Shown here: piece by piece, positions 44,101-50,414 of the stretch
Numbering within the stretch: position 1 is the first letter of the stretch
How the letters are laid out: each line of letters opens with the position of its first letter
Source of the DNA: Clostridiales bacterium
GTDB lineage: Bacteria > Bacillota > Clostridia > Christensenellales > JAISNN01
DNA length: 54,439 nucleotides
Reading direction: 5' to 3'
NCBI GenBank assembly: GCA_031276195.1
Contig: JAISNN010000034.1
Coordinates: forward strand, 1-54,439
Notes under the pieces: model-generated
Told to the model about the DNA's origin: nothing
Seen by the model: only the letters and a program-made list of their open reading frames with translations
Database searches by the model: none
Translations under genes and position numbers: made by a program

Positions 44101-44382
44101 GTATATAGTAAAGTCGTAACAAAGGGTTCCGTTTTGACGGCGGAGGATATGCCCACGATGGTAACCCGTGCGGGATTGTATGCGAACGTAAATGTTCCAG
44201 ACCAAAGCACTATGGATGTACGATTTATACAAGCTTACGCCGTCGCGGATCTGAAAATCAACTGGGATTTCGCGGGAGTAAACTTGAACGCGTCTGGGAC
44301 GTATACGGTTAGGGGCAGAATATTCTATCGCAATCAAGACACTAAGACGCTGATCTCTTGTATCGTTACCGTTACGGAGTAG
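35119..44382 (+). CDS. Giant repeat lipoprotein (3,087 aa)
   Basis: A lipoprotein exported by a signal peptide with lipobox LAAC (Cys27). The body holds about five or six diverged units of roughly 230-350 residues, starting near residues 508, 861, 1116, 1345, 1690 and perhaps 1987. Each opens with a short helix ([IL]xxLFGLL or EEIFALL), then a two-strand segment, LPP or similar turn, and a long run of amphipathic beta strands ending in FG.KVYADLSGL-like VYVDLG words. A Pro/Glu/Asp/Thr linker (DPEPTDPEPADPEP type, about 788-860) resembles a wall-spanning spacer. One InlB-type B-repeat lies at about 1616-1688. The last 600 residues are Asn/Gly/Tyr-rich beta structure. Repeated VYVDL strands suggest a long tube or groove. 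Family not recognised; an adhesin or envelope scaffold is likely. Confidence 0.8.
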   Translation: MSVKISIKKILIFVVSLALVMTGLAACSPKATKLTGVTKTEEWDGNATLGRILDTVGEIQEGGKSSIIGINSVFKFYADDVALSLKVQANFDATARSEYKKGHDGSLEGYVSNDEILLELSDDGENRHLIGGVYIRGDAVYATVADLHFTVSGIDALEGIGETVSSIMGVNVEAVLGGLSLPVDVTSILGGFLFPSAAVVTTTPIKGMPGSELVSITADMDIDTVLSVVFGMFGMINDMAGNIGGSDLSSLLAGVTGHPLITEYNEDGTPVDGILGYDEVLADVIGLRTVVENGVTVYEGKPFSGTKLYMNFIDGKIDDFSVVGVYAPYGKAVTNFGITVDTLDVKSEKVIIDMPEVFKSTFDFYSLSLGGYGTIPEIGDIEIVFDVRVDPDKIEENQIIFEVTKRWSGEFVIGGYYQYEKDPVTNAYAGYIYLNLETVQLPYVNGVSAKSLGLDKIKIDGLDINAKLKKLISDLTSAAKEITEAAPAVTPTSAAVYGISADGAPVINLDYIMNLLLDSVSSSGGRVEIDITDGMIAQLLTDIGLEGLLNGAADGVIKPGGEIDPKLKEIFDSLKEEVEIDIEDLITGMGTKVVEFVNGKEINVQLSAYLSGEDRNPPEGAEGSKYPGPGVGITLSIGGEEYYADLFVKKYGDGEKKYNIPADLASYKEFDYSTVSITGTAFVTNIKGQATYRLTVSGLDKIKINKDGTIDIKSLIINWIVYDTNKAALIDVRFYDGKVFVNLGNETRLMGFKFSDMGIDRLFVDLDIEKMVNDAVKKAAEEAANKPDPDPAPAPVPDPEPTEPEPTNPEPTDPEPAEPEPTDPEPTDPEPTDPEPADPEPTDPEPTDPEPADPTEPAEEKFTLAELFGFLNIVNDLENGNMSVSLTNDGFLGILTGVVGEAVMEKLEAYLPPVAAKAYLEALNLVFGFEVEYFQEKIGLEVDLRTLYVGTDEANGIAYASKLSDTETGYYKSIENITGGVTLTGKVDLFGQTMKNLDFELIVSGVPEILALAAKASLGEDAAADINPNGEKFKFSFEASVEGKIQFSAYYEEGHVYVDLGQMSVFGLDITKMNIQKIVMELDLIAILKDVFKAEKSEEGGTTGGAADEEPAPADKPAISLDDLFGLLTGRYQDGTINIGTKDDKSFLNILQKVLTEQIYNYIKGILPPATVSAFFNSTVGEIGAEATVAKETIAFSLKTLKLGTGGAKSAPDQTEYKEFSIGTLMENIVIAGMATIPGGAGQSRYELIVSDIASPTDFTISLRTWNLINDEQDFSIYYSLAQQTAYLDFGSFNMFAFDPKLFNLKHLKIMNLKIDLSEALGKFAKEQAEESGTGTSALDDNGKPDIAKTIEEIFALLVNKYHEDTGVIDITLFEESFAAITLDTLGAALYDRVGGLIPGAQAMFSLDTVNGIINLGFGTYQTVEGGGSGFVEGFEIGIKQIFLGADGTKYGDTETGRAVCPAASDKKYQTLEDLFRKIQIKGTGILPGTGEVDIEINLNVNLSTTTDSEFSIVMRPFTSEGAVDYERIALAIYNFGDKVYADLSGLSFGEINPSNLLHNKIIVDGINVADIIKTVLGDLIAGFSDIGHQEEPQDPSGAESVAGGAEDEDPVVYDHYVRLVYNDEAGTVQDVGVMDGASIPAAALNAPKKKGLVLDGWYTDEELTKRFDLSTPITNGEVMLYAKFSPWYDTATFVEMYDIIKADLKPLHAQVTITPDKWNQLVQLIFNVNLSALVNQIAPSIDLDVNFMDLFGVGFDISVNYDDEDKTKEQVFGFRVNSFRFGETAEYRDSTEIADNGAGGKKGDTQFKYIDELLEAFKLHAKVTMDVQATLKEATGDDTLSTFVNNILGAVLDEETGTTTYGMLGQVAIVYDDNAAIHYNIAADVNIDPNDIKNTDLLLEVRRGGDKSKIMFGFYIDDGIGYVDLSGLVNEGTYGEGKGLRLAINEVNIMKLLDKLIPDTLTPQAAAEGSLDTLSGSSAVTPTVNFEMSQIIMRSIMGLLAGSVSGAVDPLPNLSFDNFAVNVNTLSASGIVKIFDSAPDKGQIHLNVNADIDAEANGRVDFKDFESNKDKFILVNVKANGLGALATVLSLIDNTISTDAASTELFSGTILVQNKESLMKNRPDTNATAGGLGANADGSVAGQATYIGEDGKRYYSARLENQPPVLVGDGQTSDIYIFKIRDGAGQVSGANDPQRNDFNNVGGVNRYAGLNGALGILIDVSYNFSIKTEPIQLAGSGSSGFALGMNSSVRTQGDLNMAYFFALKEDALNVYARIGGAIGVNEMGLPEKFTYYLGITQMDIEIRSAAAPALAGFATQAPTVYELINLTSLPISISDILNTAITPALPQDAKDIVGIAEDEPEAEVKAPPLIKSTTINIKTNKTTIEVDLNAQELDKALVAFENTFLAALVPGQTIDIDASTNNRYVAETVWQGVSGMIVGFVMNAGAGNPTDDIWTTGGYGFGNAESPTTGYFHGADSSGQEDMMRFINALLPLPRLNSTNSTAKISLVFESGKLSAVNADFQGVYTAGKREKLILRLSHKAGTENIGLNQVYGVAEASATAGSDDGLFPVGKQYVQAATAYATLANYESTKRSAVVNYGGGVVKEENISWDFDPIRKAIAAGGLNNTNKKFTIAGYVGNSKYGAKMDIYIINGKNDPTRSNAAGTYYLNGSTSYDTPHEIDPYDGRWKNDLPTSYTVTFILDTGTSVTTPAIGFSWDAGGVNTSGTENFGRDYTAHLNWAGLQEARTIRVKNVGVLTTTAEGNACTDIPLTALYVSNIGEPINDHWTAKVDFSGGQQRTYNVSWNKSALDGKSYGVVEREGTIVTPTQTITVRQTVTVVALMTNRVEYRNGYGPRNNTSGPLAVDQDYENQGRIYFVWTDGTAKYTKIRAVDDRGLNSYGDAVENPPDQNGTYENGGNYDNYVSVTLMSRNWEGNGNALDNKVIPVKISYGPSYNVQSADLGTYSSGGMPRYQTGDYVDTSVNPNKFAGTNNNVYSKVVTKGSVLTAEDMPTMVTRAGLYANVNVPDQSTMDVRFIQAYAVADLKINWDFAGVNLNASGTYTVRGRIFYRNQDTKTLISCIVTVTE

Positions 44383-44573
44383 CGGAGTAAAAAGCGGAGC
44401 GTATTTTGAACGGATACGGATGCGAAACAAAAAACCAAACGCGCCTTTCCCCGCCTTTTAAAAAACGACGGGGCGGGGAAGGGGTTGCGTTTAATCAAAA
44501 AAACAAAAAAATCAAGAGCAAAAAAATCAACGAACCAAAACAAATCCACAATCCATTACGGAGGATCATTCCT

Positions 44574-46343
44574 ATGACGATAGGTAAATTTACTTGGGGA
44601 TCGATAAAATTAGCCGTCAATTTCATTTTCATCGCGATTTTCGGGATGACGACGTTTTATGTGTATCAAACGATAACGACGCTCCCCACAAAAGCGGAGC
44701 CTTTGCTGCTCGAAATCGAAGGAACGAATTTCGGTATCGATCCGACGGAGTACGTCACGAACGACGCGGACGGGATCGGCGCGATCCTAAAAGGCGACTA
44801 TTTCGCCACCGCGGACGGCATGGATGTTACGGCAAAAAAAGCGGTCTCGAACGGTTTTTCATACTACGCCTTTAACTACGAAAATATTTCCGCGGCGGAG
44901 ATCTATAAAAACGCCGATATGAGCAAAATAAACCTCTGGCTCGGAAAAGGGACGATCGCCGAAAAATACGGCTTCGACGGGTTTGACGACTATGAATATA
45001 TTAAGGAAAAGGCGTTCAGCAACCGCGACACATATTGGGAGGGCGACACATATCCGGGCTTCACATATCAAGCGGGCGATATGTATCCCGGCGACGACAA
45101 ACCGCTGTCCGCAAGCGATACGCGCGTCGGTACGCCGAAACCGCTCCCCAAGGGTGATCCGCGTATAGGCGAACTGAAACATAAAGGCGGACACCCCAAA
45201 CTCACCGCGGACGGAAGAAGTTTCGTTGAGCCGACGTTCAGTTTTGAAAGTTACGACGATATGGTGAGCGGATTGACCAAATATTTCGTTACCGATTCCG
45301 ACAAACCGGACGCCGACGGCGAAGCGGTCGTGAACGCGATCCTTTCATATTGGATTTTGCGCGTCGGTTCTCAAACGGACAGTTATATCAACTTTAAAAC
45401 GGAGAGAATGACGGGCGGCGGCGGCGGCGCGGGCGCGCTCGGCGGAGTCGTCATAAGCGGAGAACTGATCACAAACAGTTATAATATCGACTATTTCAAC
45501 TACCAAGTCGACAGAAACGCGACGATGGTCGCCAGCGCGAGTTCCGCTATCGGCGTACAGGCGTTGGGTCCCCTTCTCACGGTCGCGGATTTCAAGATTT
45601 GGGGCAACAGCCTAAACGACGAATGGACTTATTACAGCGCGACCGCGAAGGATCAAAGGGATAAACTTTCCTCCGATCCTTATACCGGCCCCGACGGAGT
45701 TTATAAGTCAACCGAAAAGACGGGAACTCTCCCGACTTTGGACGGATTGAAAGAGATGTACGAGGCTATGCGTACGCCCGAAAGAACGCCTTTCGACGAC
45801 ACCGCGGAGGGAATCGCGCGCCTCGACGAAGCAAAATCGGAGATCAGAGTTTGCGAATTCGGTATGCCCGCAAGCACGTATTCAGCGCATATCATCGACC
45901 TCAGAACGATAAAAGAGGCGGACGAGCCGAAAGCGCCGTCCGGCAACGCGACACTCTATGACGTTCATATAACCTGCTATTCGCGTACGGACGGCGCGCA
46001 GTGGGAATGGGTTTCGAGCGACTACGCGCGCGGAATCGCTAACGGTATCGGCGGCTACGCGTCCGACGGAGGCCCCGTGGGACATCTCTATTACACAAAA
46101 TTGGATATATTCTTCGGCGTGTTTGAAAGCGGATTTATGAGATCGTGGAAGAGCGACGAGTTCTGGAACGCGTCTATCGCGGGAATGATCACCGCGGACG
46201 TTACCGTCGGAACGGAAAGCACTTTCTCCTATGACGTAAAAGAGATTTGGCAAGATCCGCTCACGGGTACGGGAAACGAATTGAACAACGAAGACATTAT
46301 GAGTATCCCGGGTCAGGTCAAGAAAATGCAGGAGATCAAGTAA
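44574..46343 (+). CDS. Membrane-anchored extracellular protein, partner of the giant lipoprotein
   Basis: 589 residues from the ATG with GGAGG upstream; an earlier in-frame start near 44406 would add a Lys/Asn-rich stretch in front of the span and is rejected. An N-terminal signal anchor (about residues 13-34, FIFIAIFGMTTFYVYQTI) precedes an extracellular beta-rich domain with many Gly/Tyr/Asp residues. A short repeated segment (YPGFTYQAGDMYPGDDKP) is present near 165. It follows the giant gene by 191 bases without a terminator, so co-transcription is likely, and a stable surface complex of the two is a reasonable guess. No family recognised. Confidence 0.75.
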   Translation: MTIGKFTWGSIKLAVNFIFIAIFGMTTFYVYQTITTLPTKAEPLLLEIEGTNFGIDPTEYVTNDADGIGAILKGDYFATADGMDVTAKKAVSNGFSYYAFNYENISAAEIYKNADMSKINLWLGKGTIAEKYGFDGFDDYEYIKEKAFSNRDTYWEGDTYPGFTYQAGDMYPGDDKPLSASDTRVGTPKPLPKGDPRIGELKHKGGHPKLTADGRSFVEPTFSFESYDDMVSGLTKYFVTDSDKPDADGEAVVNAILSYWILRVGSQTDSYINFKTERMTGGGGGAGALGGVVISGELITNSYNIDYFNYQVDRNATMVASASSAIGVQALGPLLTVADFKIWGNSLNDEWTYYSATAKDQRDKLSSDPYTGPDGVYKSTEKTGTLPTLDGLKEMYEAMRTPERTPFDDTAEGIARLDEAKSEIRVCEFGMPASTYSAHIIDLRTIKEADEPKAPSGNATLYDVHITCYSRTDGAQWEWVSSDYARGIANGIGGYASDGGPVGHLYYTKLDIFFGVFESGFMRSWKSDEFWNASIAGMITADVTVGTESTFSYDVKEIWQDPLTGTGNELNNEDIMSIPGQVKKMQEIK

Positions 46344-46436
46344 TTTTAAACCTATCGATATCCGTATCGATATCAGACCGAGTTAATTGTCCTACTTAGT
46401 ATGGTTTGTTCATATTTTTCATCCTTCTTGTTTTTG

Positions 46437-46476
46437 CGGAGCGTCCGGCTTTTTAGCCGGACGTTTCGCTTTTTTA
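46437..46476 (+). terminator. Intrinsic terminator after the lipoprotein operon
   Basis: CGTCCGGCT-TTTT-AGCCGGACG stem followed by TTTCGCTTTTTT, about 95 bases after the stop at 46343. Confidence 0.8.
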
Positions 46477-46493
46477 AATAAATGAAAGAAGTA

Positions 46494-46532
46494 TGCGGGG
46501 GAAAACTTTTTGAAAAAAGTTTTCCCCGCGCG
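46494..46532. terminator. Palindromic repeat (family A)
   Basis: TGCGGGGGAAAACTTTTT paired with AAAAAGTTTTCCCCGCG, followed by the usual CCCCTTTTCAAAAACTTT tail. A short unit with CGTGCGTAAACAGGCGGATTTC is then repeated at about 46564 and 46657. Confidence 0.65.
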
Positions 46533-46717
46533 CCCCTTTTCAAAAACTTTCGGATAGCGTATTCGTGTGCGTAAACAGGCGGATTTCAAAGACTTTCGGT
46601 AAATTTTTATGGTCGGTTAAAGCACTTTTTCAAAAACTTTCGGATAACGTCCGCGCGTGCGTAAACAGGCGGATTTCAAAAACTTTTAGTAATTGTAAAA
46701 AATTTTTCGATTATGTA

Positions 46718-46746
46718 TTGACAAAATTCCCGTTTAGAGATATAAT
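46718..46746 (+). promoter_or_regulatory. Promoter of the zinc-ribbon gene at 47007
   Basis: TTGACA (46718-46723) and TATAAT (46741-46746), 17-base spacing. It predicts a leader of about 255 bases that contains two copies of a 56-base repeat. Confidence 0.8.
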
Positions 46747-46773
46747 AGATATAATTAAAGTCGCGGTTTATAC

Positions 46774-46948
46774 GGAATTGCAAAAAATACGGCGTTTAAA
46801 GTCCAGACTTAGCGCGGTATCGAAAAAAAGAAAGCGCGTAAGGTATAAGTTTTGCGTGATATTGCAAAATACAAACGATCGGACATAGGCGCGGAATTGC
46901 AAAAAATACGGCGTTTAAAGTCCAAACTTAGCGCGGTATCGAAAAAAA
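46774..46948 (+). repeat. Two 56-base direct repeats in the leader
   Basis: GGAATTGCAAAAAATACGGC and the following 36 bases occur at 46774 and again at 46893, 119 bases apart, with one mismatch. They lie between the promoter and the zinc-ribbon gene. A 107-codon ORF spanning part of this stretch is not credible. Confidence 0.75.
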
Positions 46949-47006
46949 ACGAGATTTTATTACGGCGATAAATACCTATGATATTTACGGTTAAAGGGTG
47001 CGAAAA

Positions 47007-47870
47007 ATGTTTTGTTCTAATTGCGGAAAACCTATCAAAGAAAACGCGGAGTTTTGCGGCTCTTGCGGAAAAGCCATCAATACGGGCGTCAAATATTGCG
47101 GCGTCTGCGGTTTCCTCTCGGCTTCAAACGGAAAGTTTTGCCTAAATTGCGGCACGAAATTCGCCAAGAAAAAATTCGGAAAATTGACGGACGGCGCGCC
47201 CGCCTATCCCGTTACCGTCCACTATCAAAAACAAGTCTATGACTTTTTGAAAGAGTACGGACGCGCGGAGGGCGATCAAATCAAACTAATCGAGACGAAA
47301 AACGGCGAAAATGCCGCGGAGACGGGCATAGAACCGTCGGGTTTTGACCAATACGGATATCCGCCCGACTATTATATGCCGTACGCCGCGCCTTTCGATC
47401 CTTACGCCCCTTACGGCGCGCCTTATCCTCCTTATCCCCCTATGCCCTACGCGCCATATCCTCCGCCTATGCCGTATGCTCCTATGGGGTATCCTCCGAT
47501 GCCGTACCCGCCGGCGGGTTATCCGTATCCTTATCCTTACGGCGCGCAAAATCCGTATTTCGGATTCGGACAGTTCACGCCTTACGGCGCGGGTATGCCG
47601 CAAGGCGCATACCATCCGCACGGCAGATTTTCGTATGAGGAGCGGTTCAGTTTCGGCGTTCAGCAACCGCCGCGTCCGCGCCCTTACGGCGCGATGTATA
47701 TCCCGTGCAGGGATAAGGCGGCGATAGCGGAAAGTCAGGAGGGGTATAGCGAATGCGCTTGCGGGGACGGGAACGAAGAAAAAAAGACGAAAAAAGGCAG
47801 AAAAATAAAGGTTAAAAAAGCAAAAAAAGTAAAGGTTAAGAAAGAAAAAAAGAACGGGAAACGGAAATAA
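47007..47870 (+). CDS. Double zinc-ribbon protein with Tyr/Pro-rich repeats
   Basis: 287 residues from the ATG at 47007 (a GTG nine bases earlier is possible). Residues 1-50 hold two zinc ribbons (FCSNCGKPIKENAEFCGSCG and YCGVCGFLSASNGKFCLNCG). The middle (about 115-215) is a low-complexity stretch rich in Pro, Tyr, Met and Gly with words like YAPYPP and GYPPMPYPP, and the C terminus is Lys-rich (KKGRKIKVKKAKKVKVKKEK). There is no signal peptide or membrane segment. Tyr/Pro-rich tails of this sort often drive clustering or bind partner proteins; the basic end could bind RNA, DNA or membrane. The zinc-ribbon start resembles that of the protein at 51383. Confidence 0.75.
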   Translation: MFCSNCGKPIKENAEFCGSCGKAINTGVKYCGVCGFLSASNGKFCLNCGTKFAKKKFGKLTDGAPAYPVTVHYQKQVYDFLKEYGRAEGDQIKLIETKNGENAAETGIEPSGFDQYGYPPDYYMPYAAPFDPYAPYGAPYPPYPPMPYAPYPPPMPYAPMGYPPMPYPPAGYPYPYPYGAQNPYFGFGQFTPYGAGMPQGAYHPHGRFSYEERFSFGVQQPPRPRPYGAMYIPCRDKAAIAESQEGYSECACGDGNEEKKTKKGRKIKVKKAKKVKVKKEKKNGKRK

Positions 47871-47934
47871 AAAATCAAACGATATAAAAAACGACAATAA
47901 AAGATATAAAAAGTTAATAACGCAGAACGAATAT

Positions 47935-47978
47935 TATGCGGAAAGAAGGTTTCGGTTTTCTTTCCGCATATTTTTTTT
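47935..47978 (+). terminator. Intrinsic terminator after the zinc-ribbon gene
   Basis: TATGCGGAAAGAA (47935-47947) and TTCTTTCCGCATA (47958-47970), a perfect 13-bp stem followed by eight T. Confidence 0.9.
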
Positions 47979-47994
47979 ATTTTGAGAGAGAATA

Positions 47995-48110
47995 AGGTGT
48001 GAATTAAGTTTTATAGAATGAGGAATTTATGTGAAATAGAGTGCGATTGAGTTTTATAGAATGAGGAATTTGCGTGAAATAGAGTGCGGATCGAACTTAT
48101 GAACGATAGA
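47995..48110. repeat. Tandem duplication of about 48 bases
   Basis: GTTTTATAGAATGAGGAATT plus T[AG][TC]GTGAAATAGAGTGCG is present twice, at about 48008 and 48052. No gene; the long minus-strand ORFs over the following region are shadows of the Lys-rich gene. Confidence 0.65.
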
Positions 48111-48196
48111 TTGTCATAAAATAAAATATAGGACAAATGAAAAAACGAAAGAAAGACGGTTAAGTTTGAAAAAGATAAAAAAAGAGGTGGTTTTTT

Positions 48197-48778
48197 ATGA
48201 AATTTAATAAAATAGGCGAGTGGTTCAAAAAAAATATAAAAAAATTTAAAAGTAAAGAAGTAAAAGACGGAGAGGGAATAAAAGATAAGAAAGATATAGG
48301 CGGCGAGGAAAAAATAAAAGACAAAAATAACGCAAATACTAAAAAAGAAACAAAAGATAAAGAAAATGTAAAAAACGGAGAGAACGCAAGCGATAAAGAA
48401 CTTGCAAAAGAGAAAGAGAGCGGAAGCGATAAAGAGAACGCAAAAGAGAAAGAGAGCGCAAGCGGCAAAGAAATTGCAAAAGGTAAAGAGAGCGCAAGCG
48501 ATAAAGGAATTGCAAAAGACAAAAATAACGAAAAATATAAAGAGAATATAAAAGACGAAAAAAGCGCAAGCGATAAAGAAAACGCAAAAGAGAAAGAGAG
48601 CGCAAAAAACAAAGAAAGCGCAAAAGAGAAAGAGAGCGCAAAAGAGAAAGCGGACGCAAAAAACAAAGAAAGCGCAAGCCTCACCGAGGAACAAAAAAGC
48701 CCTTTTGATCCGTTCGGAGCATATACGGGAACGCCCGAGGACGGACAAAAACCCGTTCAGGACGCGGACGATTTGTAG
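48197..48778 (+). CDS. Lys/Glu/Ser-rich repeat protein
   Basis: 193 residues. Residues 15-160 are a highly charged low-complexity repeat on the theme KEKESAKNKESA with Asp/Asn variants, in a period of about six to ten residues that should form a long single helix. The C-terminal 30 residues are different (SPFDPFGAYTGTPEDGQKPV). No signal peptide or span is present. AAAGAGGTGG precedes the ATG. The DNA is a chain of AAAGAGAAAGAGAGCGCAA-type repeats, which makes length variation by slippage likely. Function unknown; similar charged single-helix spacers occur in many unrelated proteins. Confidence 0.65.
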   Translation: MKFNKIGEWFKKNIKKFKSKEVKDGEGIKDKKDIGGEEKIKDKNNANTKKETKDKENVKNGENASDKELAKEKESGSDKENAKEKESASGKEIAKGKESASDKGIAKDKNNEKYKENIKDEKSASDKENAKEKESAKNKESAKEKESAKEKADAKNKESASLTEEQKSPFDPFGAYTGTPEDGQKPVQDADDL

Positions 48779-48827
48779 ACGCGAAACGGGACGGGATAAA
48801 AATTATTTAGACGGAATAAAAATTGTG

Positions 48828-48864
48828 CCGGGGAAAACTTTTTACGAAAAAAGTTTTCCCCGAC
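48828..48864. terminator. Palindromic repeat (family A)
   Basis: GCCGGGGAAAACTTTTT paired with AAAAAGTTTTCCCCGAC between the two convergent genes; it can terminate both. Confidence 0.7.
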
Positions 48865-48914
48865 ATTTTATCGGCGTTTTTAATTCTATAATATACGGAC
48901 AGTCCGCAAGGCTT

Positions 48915-49967
48915 TTAATTTTTTCGGTTTAATTTTTCTTTTATATTTTTTATGTCGCCGTCCAAAGCGTTGAATATAAAAACGATTACGGCGGTATTGA
49001 GGGCGACGATCGGGTATTGCAGCGGCGCGCGCGCGGCGAGATATACCAGCCAATTCGCGAAAGTATGATCTAATTTGCTGTAACGCAAAAAGAGGGCGAG
49101 GGTATTGAGGCAGGTCGTGCAGATCAAGAGAATCAAAATCATCGACGCGATAACCGCGCACGTTTTCAAAAGCCGCGCGCGCCCGGCGGAAAGGCGCGAG
49201 CAAGCGCGTTCAAGGGGTTTCAGGTTCATAATCAGCCCGGGAATCAAGCCCATAAGCCCCGAACTCAAACCGATCAAGAGCATATAAGGTCCTTTCGGGA
49301 CGAGGATACAGCCGATATAGTCGCCCAAAAAACCGACCAAAAATCCGCCCGCCGGCCCCAATATCGTCCCCGCGAAAAAAGCGGAAAAATACGTAAAGGA
49401 GACCGCACTCGTAGGCGAACTGACCGCGCCGCCGTTGGCGATCACGGATACGGCGATCAATACGGCGGTGTAGGCGAGCCGTCTTGCGCTCATAGCGCGG
49501 AAAAGCGGCCGTCCGGCGGTTTTTGGGGGTTCCGGAGGGCGGTTTTGAATCTTGATTTTTGAATCCGCGTTTTGAATTTTGTTTTGAATCTGAAAACCGG
49601 AGTTTGAAAATTCCGCGTTTTGAATGCGCGGAGTTACGGTTGAAAATTCCGTTTTTTGAATTTCGGAAGCGGTTTTTTGAATTTGAAAACCGGAGTTTTG
49701 AATTTGAACTTCGGAATCGGCGTTTTGAATAGGCGCGTTTTGAATAGACGCGTTTTGAATAGACGCGTTTTGGTTTGAAAACGAGTTGTTTTGTTGTGTG
49801 AAATTCGTTTTTTTCGTTGAATTTCCGTCGTTTTGTTCGGCGAATTCCGCCGCGTTTGCATTCGCTCCGCAGGGCGCGTATTCGCCTATGCCGGCGGAAT
49901 AATCCGTCGGCGATTGGCAAGGCGCAATTTCCTGCTGAGCAAGAGAGAGGTTATCTTTCTTGTTCAT
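48915..49967 (-). CDS. folT: ECF transporter S component, folate (FolT) family, with Asn/Gln-rich N terminus
   Basis: The membrane part (about residues 159-350) has five or six helices and the words FSAFFAGTILGPAGGFLVGF-like, GDYIGCILVPKGPYMLLIGL and SGLMGLIPGLI that mark the folate-family substrate-binding subunit of energy-coupling factor vitamin importers; it would work with a shared EcfAAT module encoded elsewhere. The first 158 residues are unusual: polar, rich in Asn and Gln, with repeated IQNA, IQK and GFQIQ words. A start at Met159 would give a normal-size S component, but no ribosome site is seen there, while the upstream ATG has AAGGAG and a promoter. Substrate assignment rests on family likeness. 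Confidence 0.75.
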   Translation of the reverse strand: MNKKDNLSLAQQEIAPCQSPTDYSAGIGEYAPCGANANAAEFAEQNDGNSTKKTNFTQQNNSFSNQNASIQNASIQNAPIQNADSEVQIQNSGFQIQKTASEIQKTEFSTVTPRIQNAEFSNSGFQIQNKIQNADSKIKIQNRPPEPPKTAGRPLFRAMSARRLAYTAVLIAVSVIANGGAVSSPTSAVSFTYFSAFFAGTILGPAGGFLVGFLGDYIGCILVPKGPYMLLIGLSSGLMGLIPGLIMNLKPLERACSRLSAGRARLLKTCAVIASMILILLICTTCLNTLALFLRYSKLDHTFANWLVYLAARAPLQYPIVALNTAVIVFIFNALDGDIKNIKEKLNRKN

Positions 49968-50074
49968 TGTCGGGCATCTCCTTGATATTTTAAATAGATT
50001 GTTTAGCCGCTATGAATCGAAAACGGAGACCGCGTTTGGCTCTCTCGGTTACGTTTCGTAACGACGATATCAAC

Positions 50075-50103
50075 AGTATACGGGAAAATCCGCCGCAAGT
50101 CAA
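50075..50103 (-). promoter_or_regulatory. Promoter of the folT-like gene
   Basis: Minus strand TTGACT (50103-50098), 17-base spacer, TATACT (50080-50075). The leader is about 100 bases and holds a GTTACG/CGTAAC hairpin. I could not match it to a THF riboswitch. Confidence 0.75.
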
Positions 50104-50290
50104 TTAAAATAAGCGTAAAATATGAATATTTTAAAGAAAAAGAGAAAGGCGGCAAATAAAAACTATTAAAAGTTTTTTGAAAAAGGATTCGGAAAGGATT
50201 ATCGAACGGCTTTAAGGTTATGTTTTTTCGTAATTATTAACGGCTTTAAGGTTGTGTTTTTCGTAAATTATTAAAAGTTTTTGAAAAGGG

Positions 50291-50326
50291 TTCGGGAAAA
50301 ACTTTTTTCAAAAAGTTTTTCCCGAA
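50291..50326. terminator. Palindromic repeat (family A)
   Basis: TTCGGGAAAAACTTTTTT paired with AAAAAGTTTTTCCCGAA. Upstream, GGCTTTAAGGTT[AG]TGTTTTTCGTAA is repeated twice (about 50211 and 50242). No gene lies in 50104-50379. Confidence 0.65.
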
Positions 50327-50379
50327 TAAAAAAACAAAAACAAAAACAAACTCAAACAAAAAAACAAAAAAAATTAAAT

Positions 50380-50408
50380 TTGACAAAAGCGAAAAATTTT
50401 GCTATAAT
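50380..50408 (+). promoter_or_regulatory. Promoter overlapping a possible leaderless start
   Basis: TTGACA (50380-50385) and TATAAT (50403-50408), 17-base spacing. The ATG at 50415 lies seven bases after the -10, where transcription is expected to start. Confidence 0.85.
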
Positions 50409-50414
50409 ATTTTT

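Noticed and set aside
46565-46888. 107-codon plus-strand ORF
   Set aside because: Consists of duplicated intergenic units and contains a strong promoter; no ribosome site.
49967-50068. THF or other riboswitch in the folT-like leader
   Set aside because: Only a simple GTTACG/CGTAAC hairpin is visible; conserved THF riboswitch words were not found.
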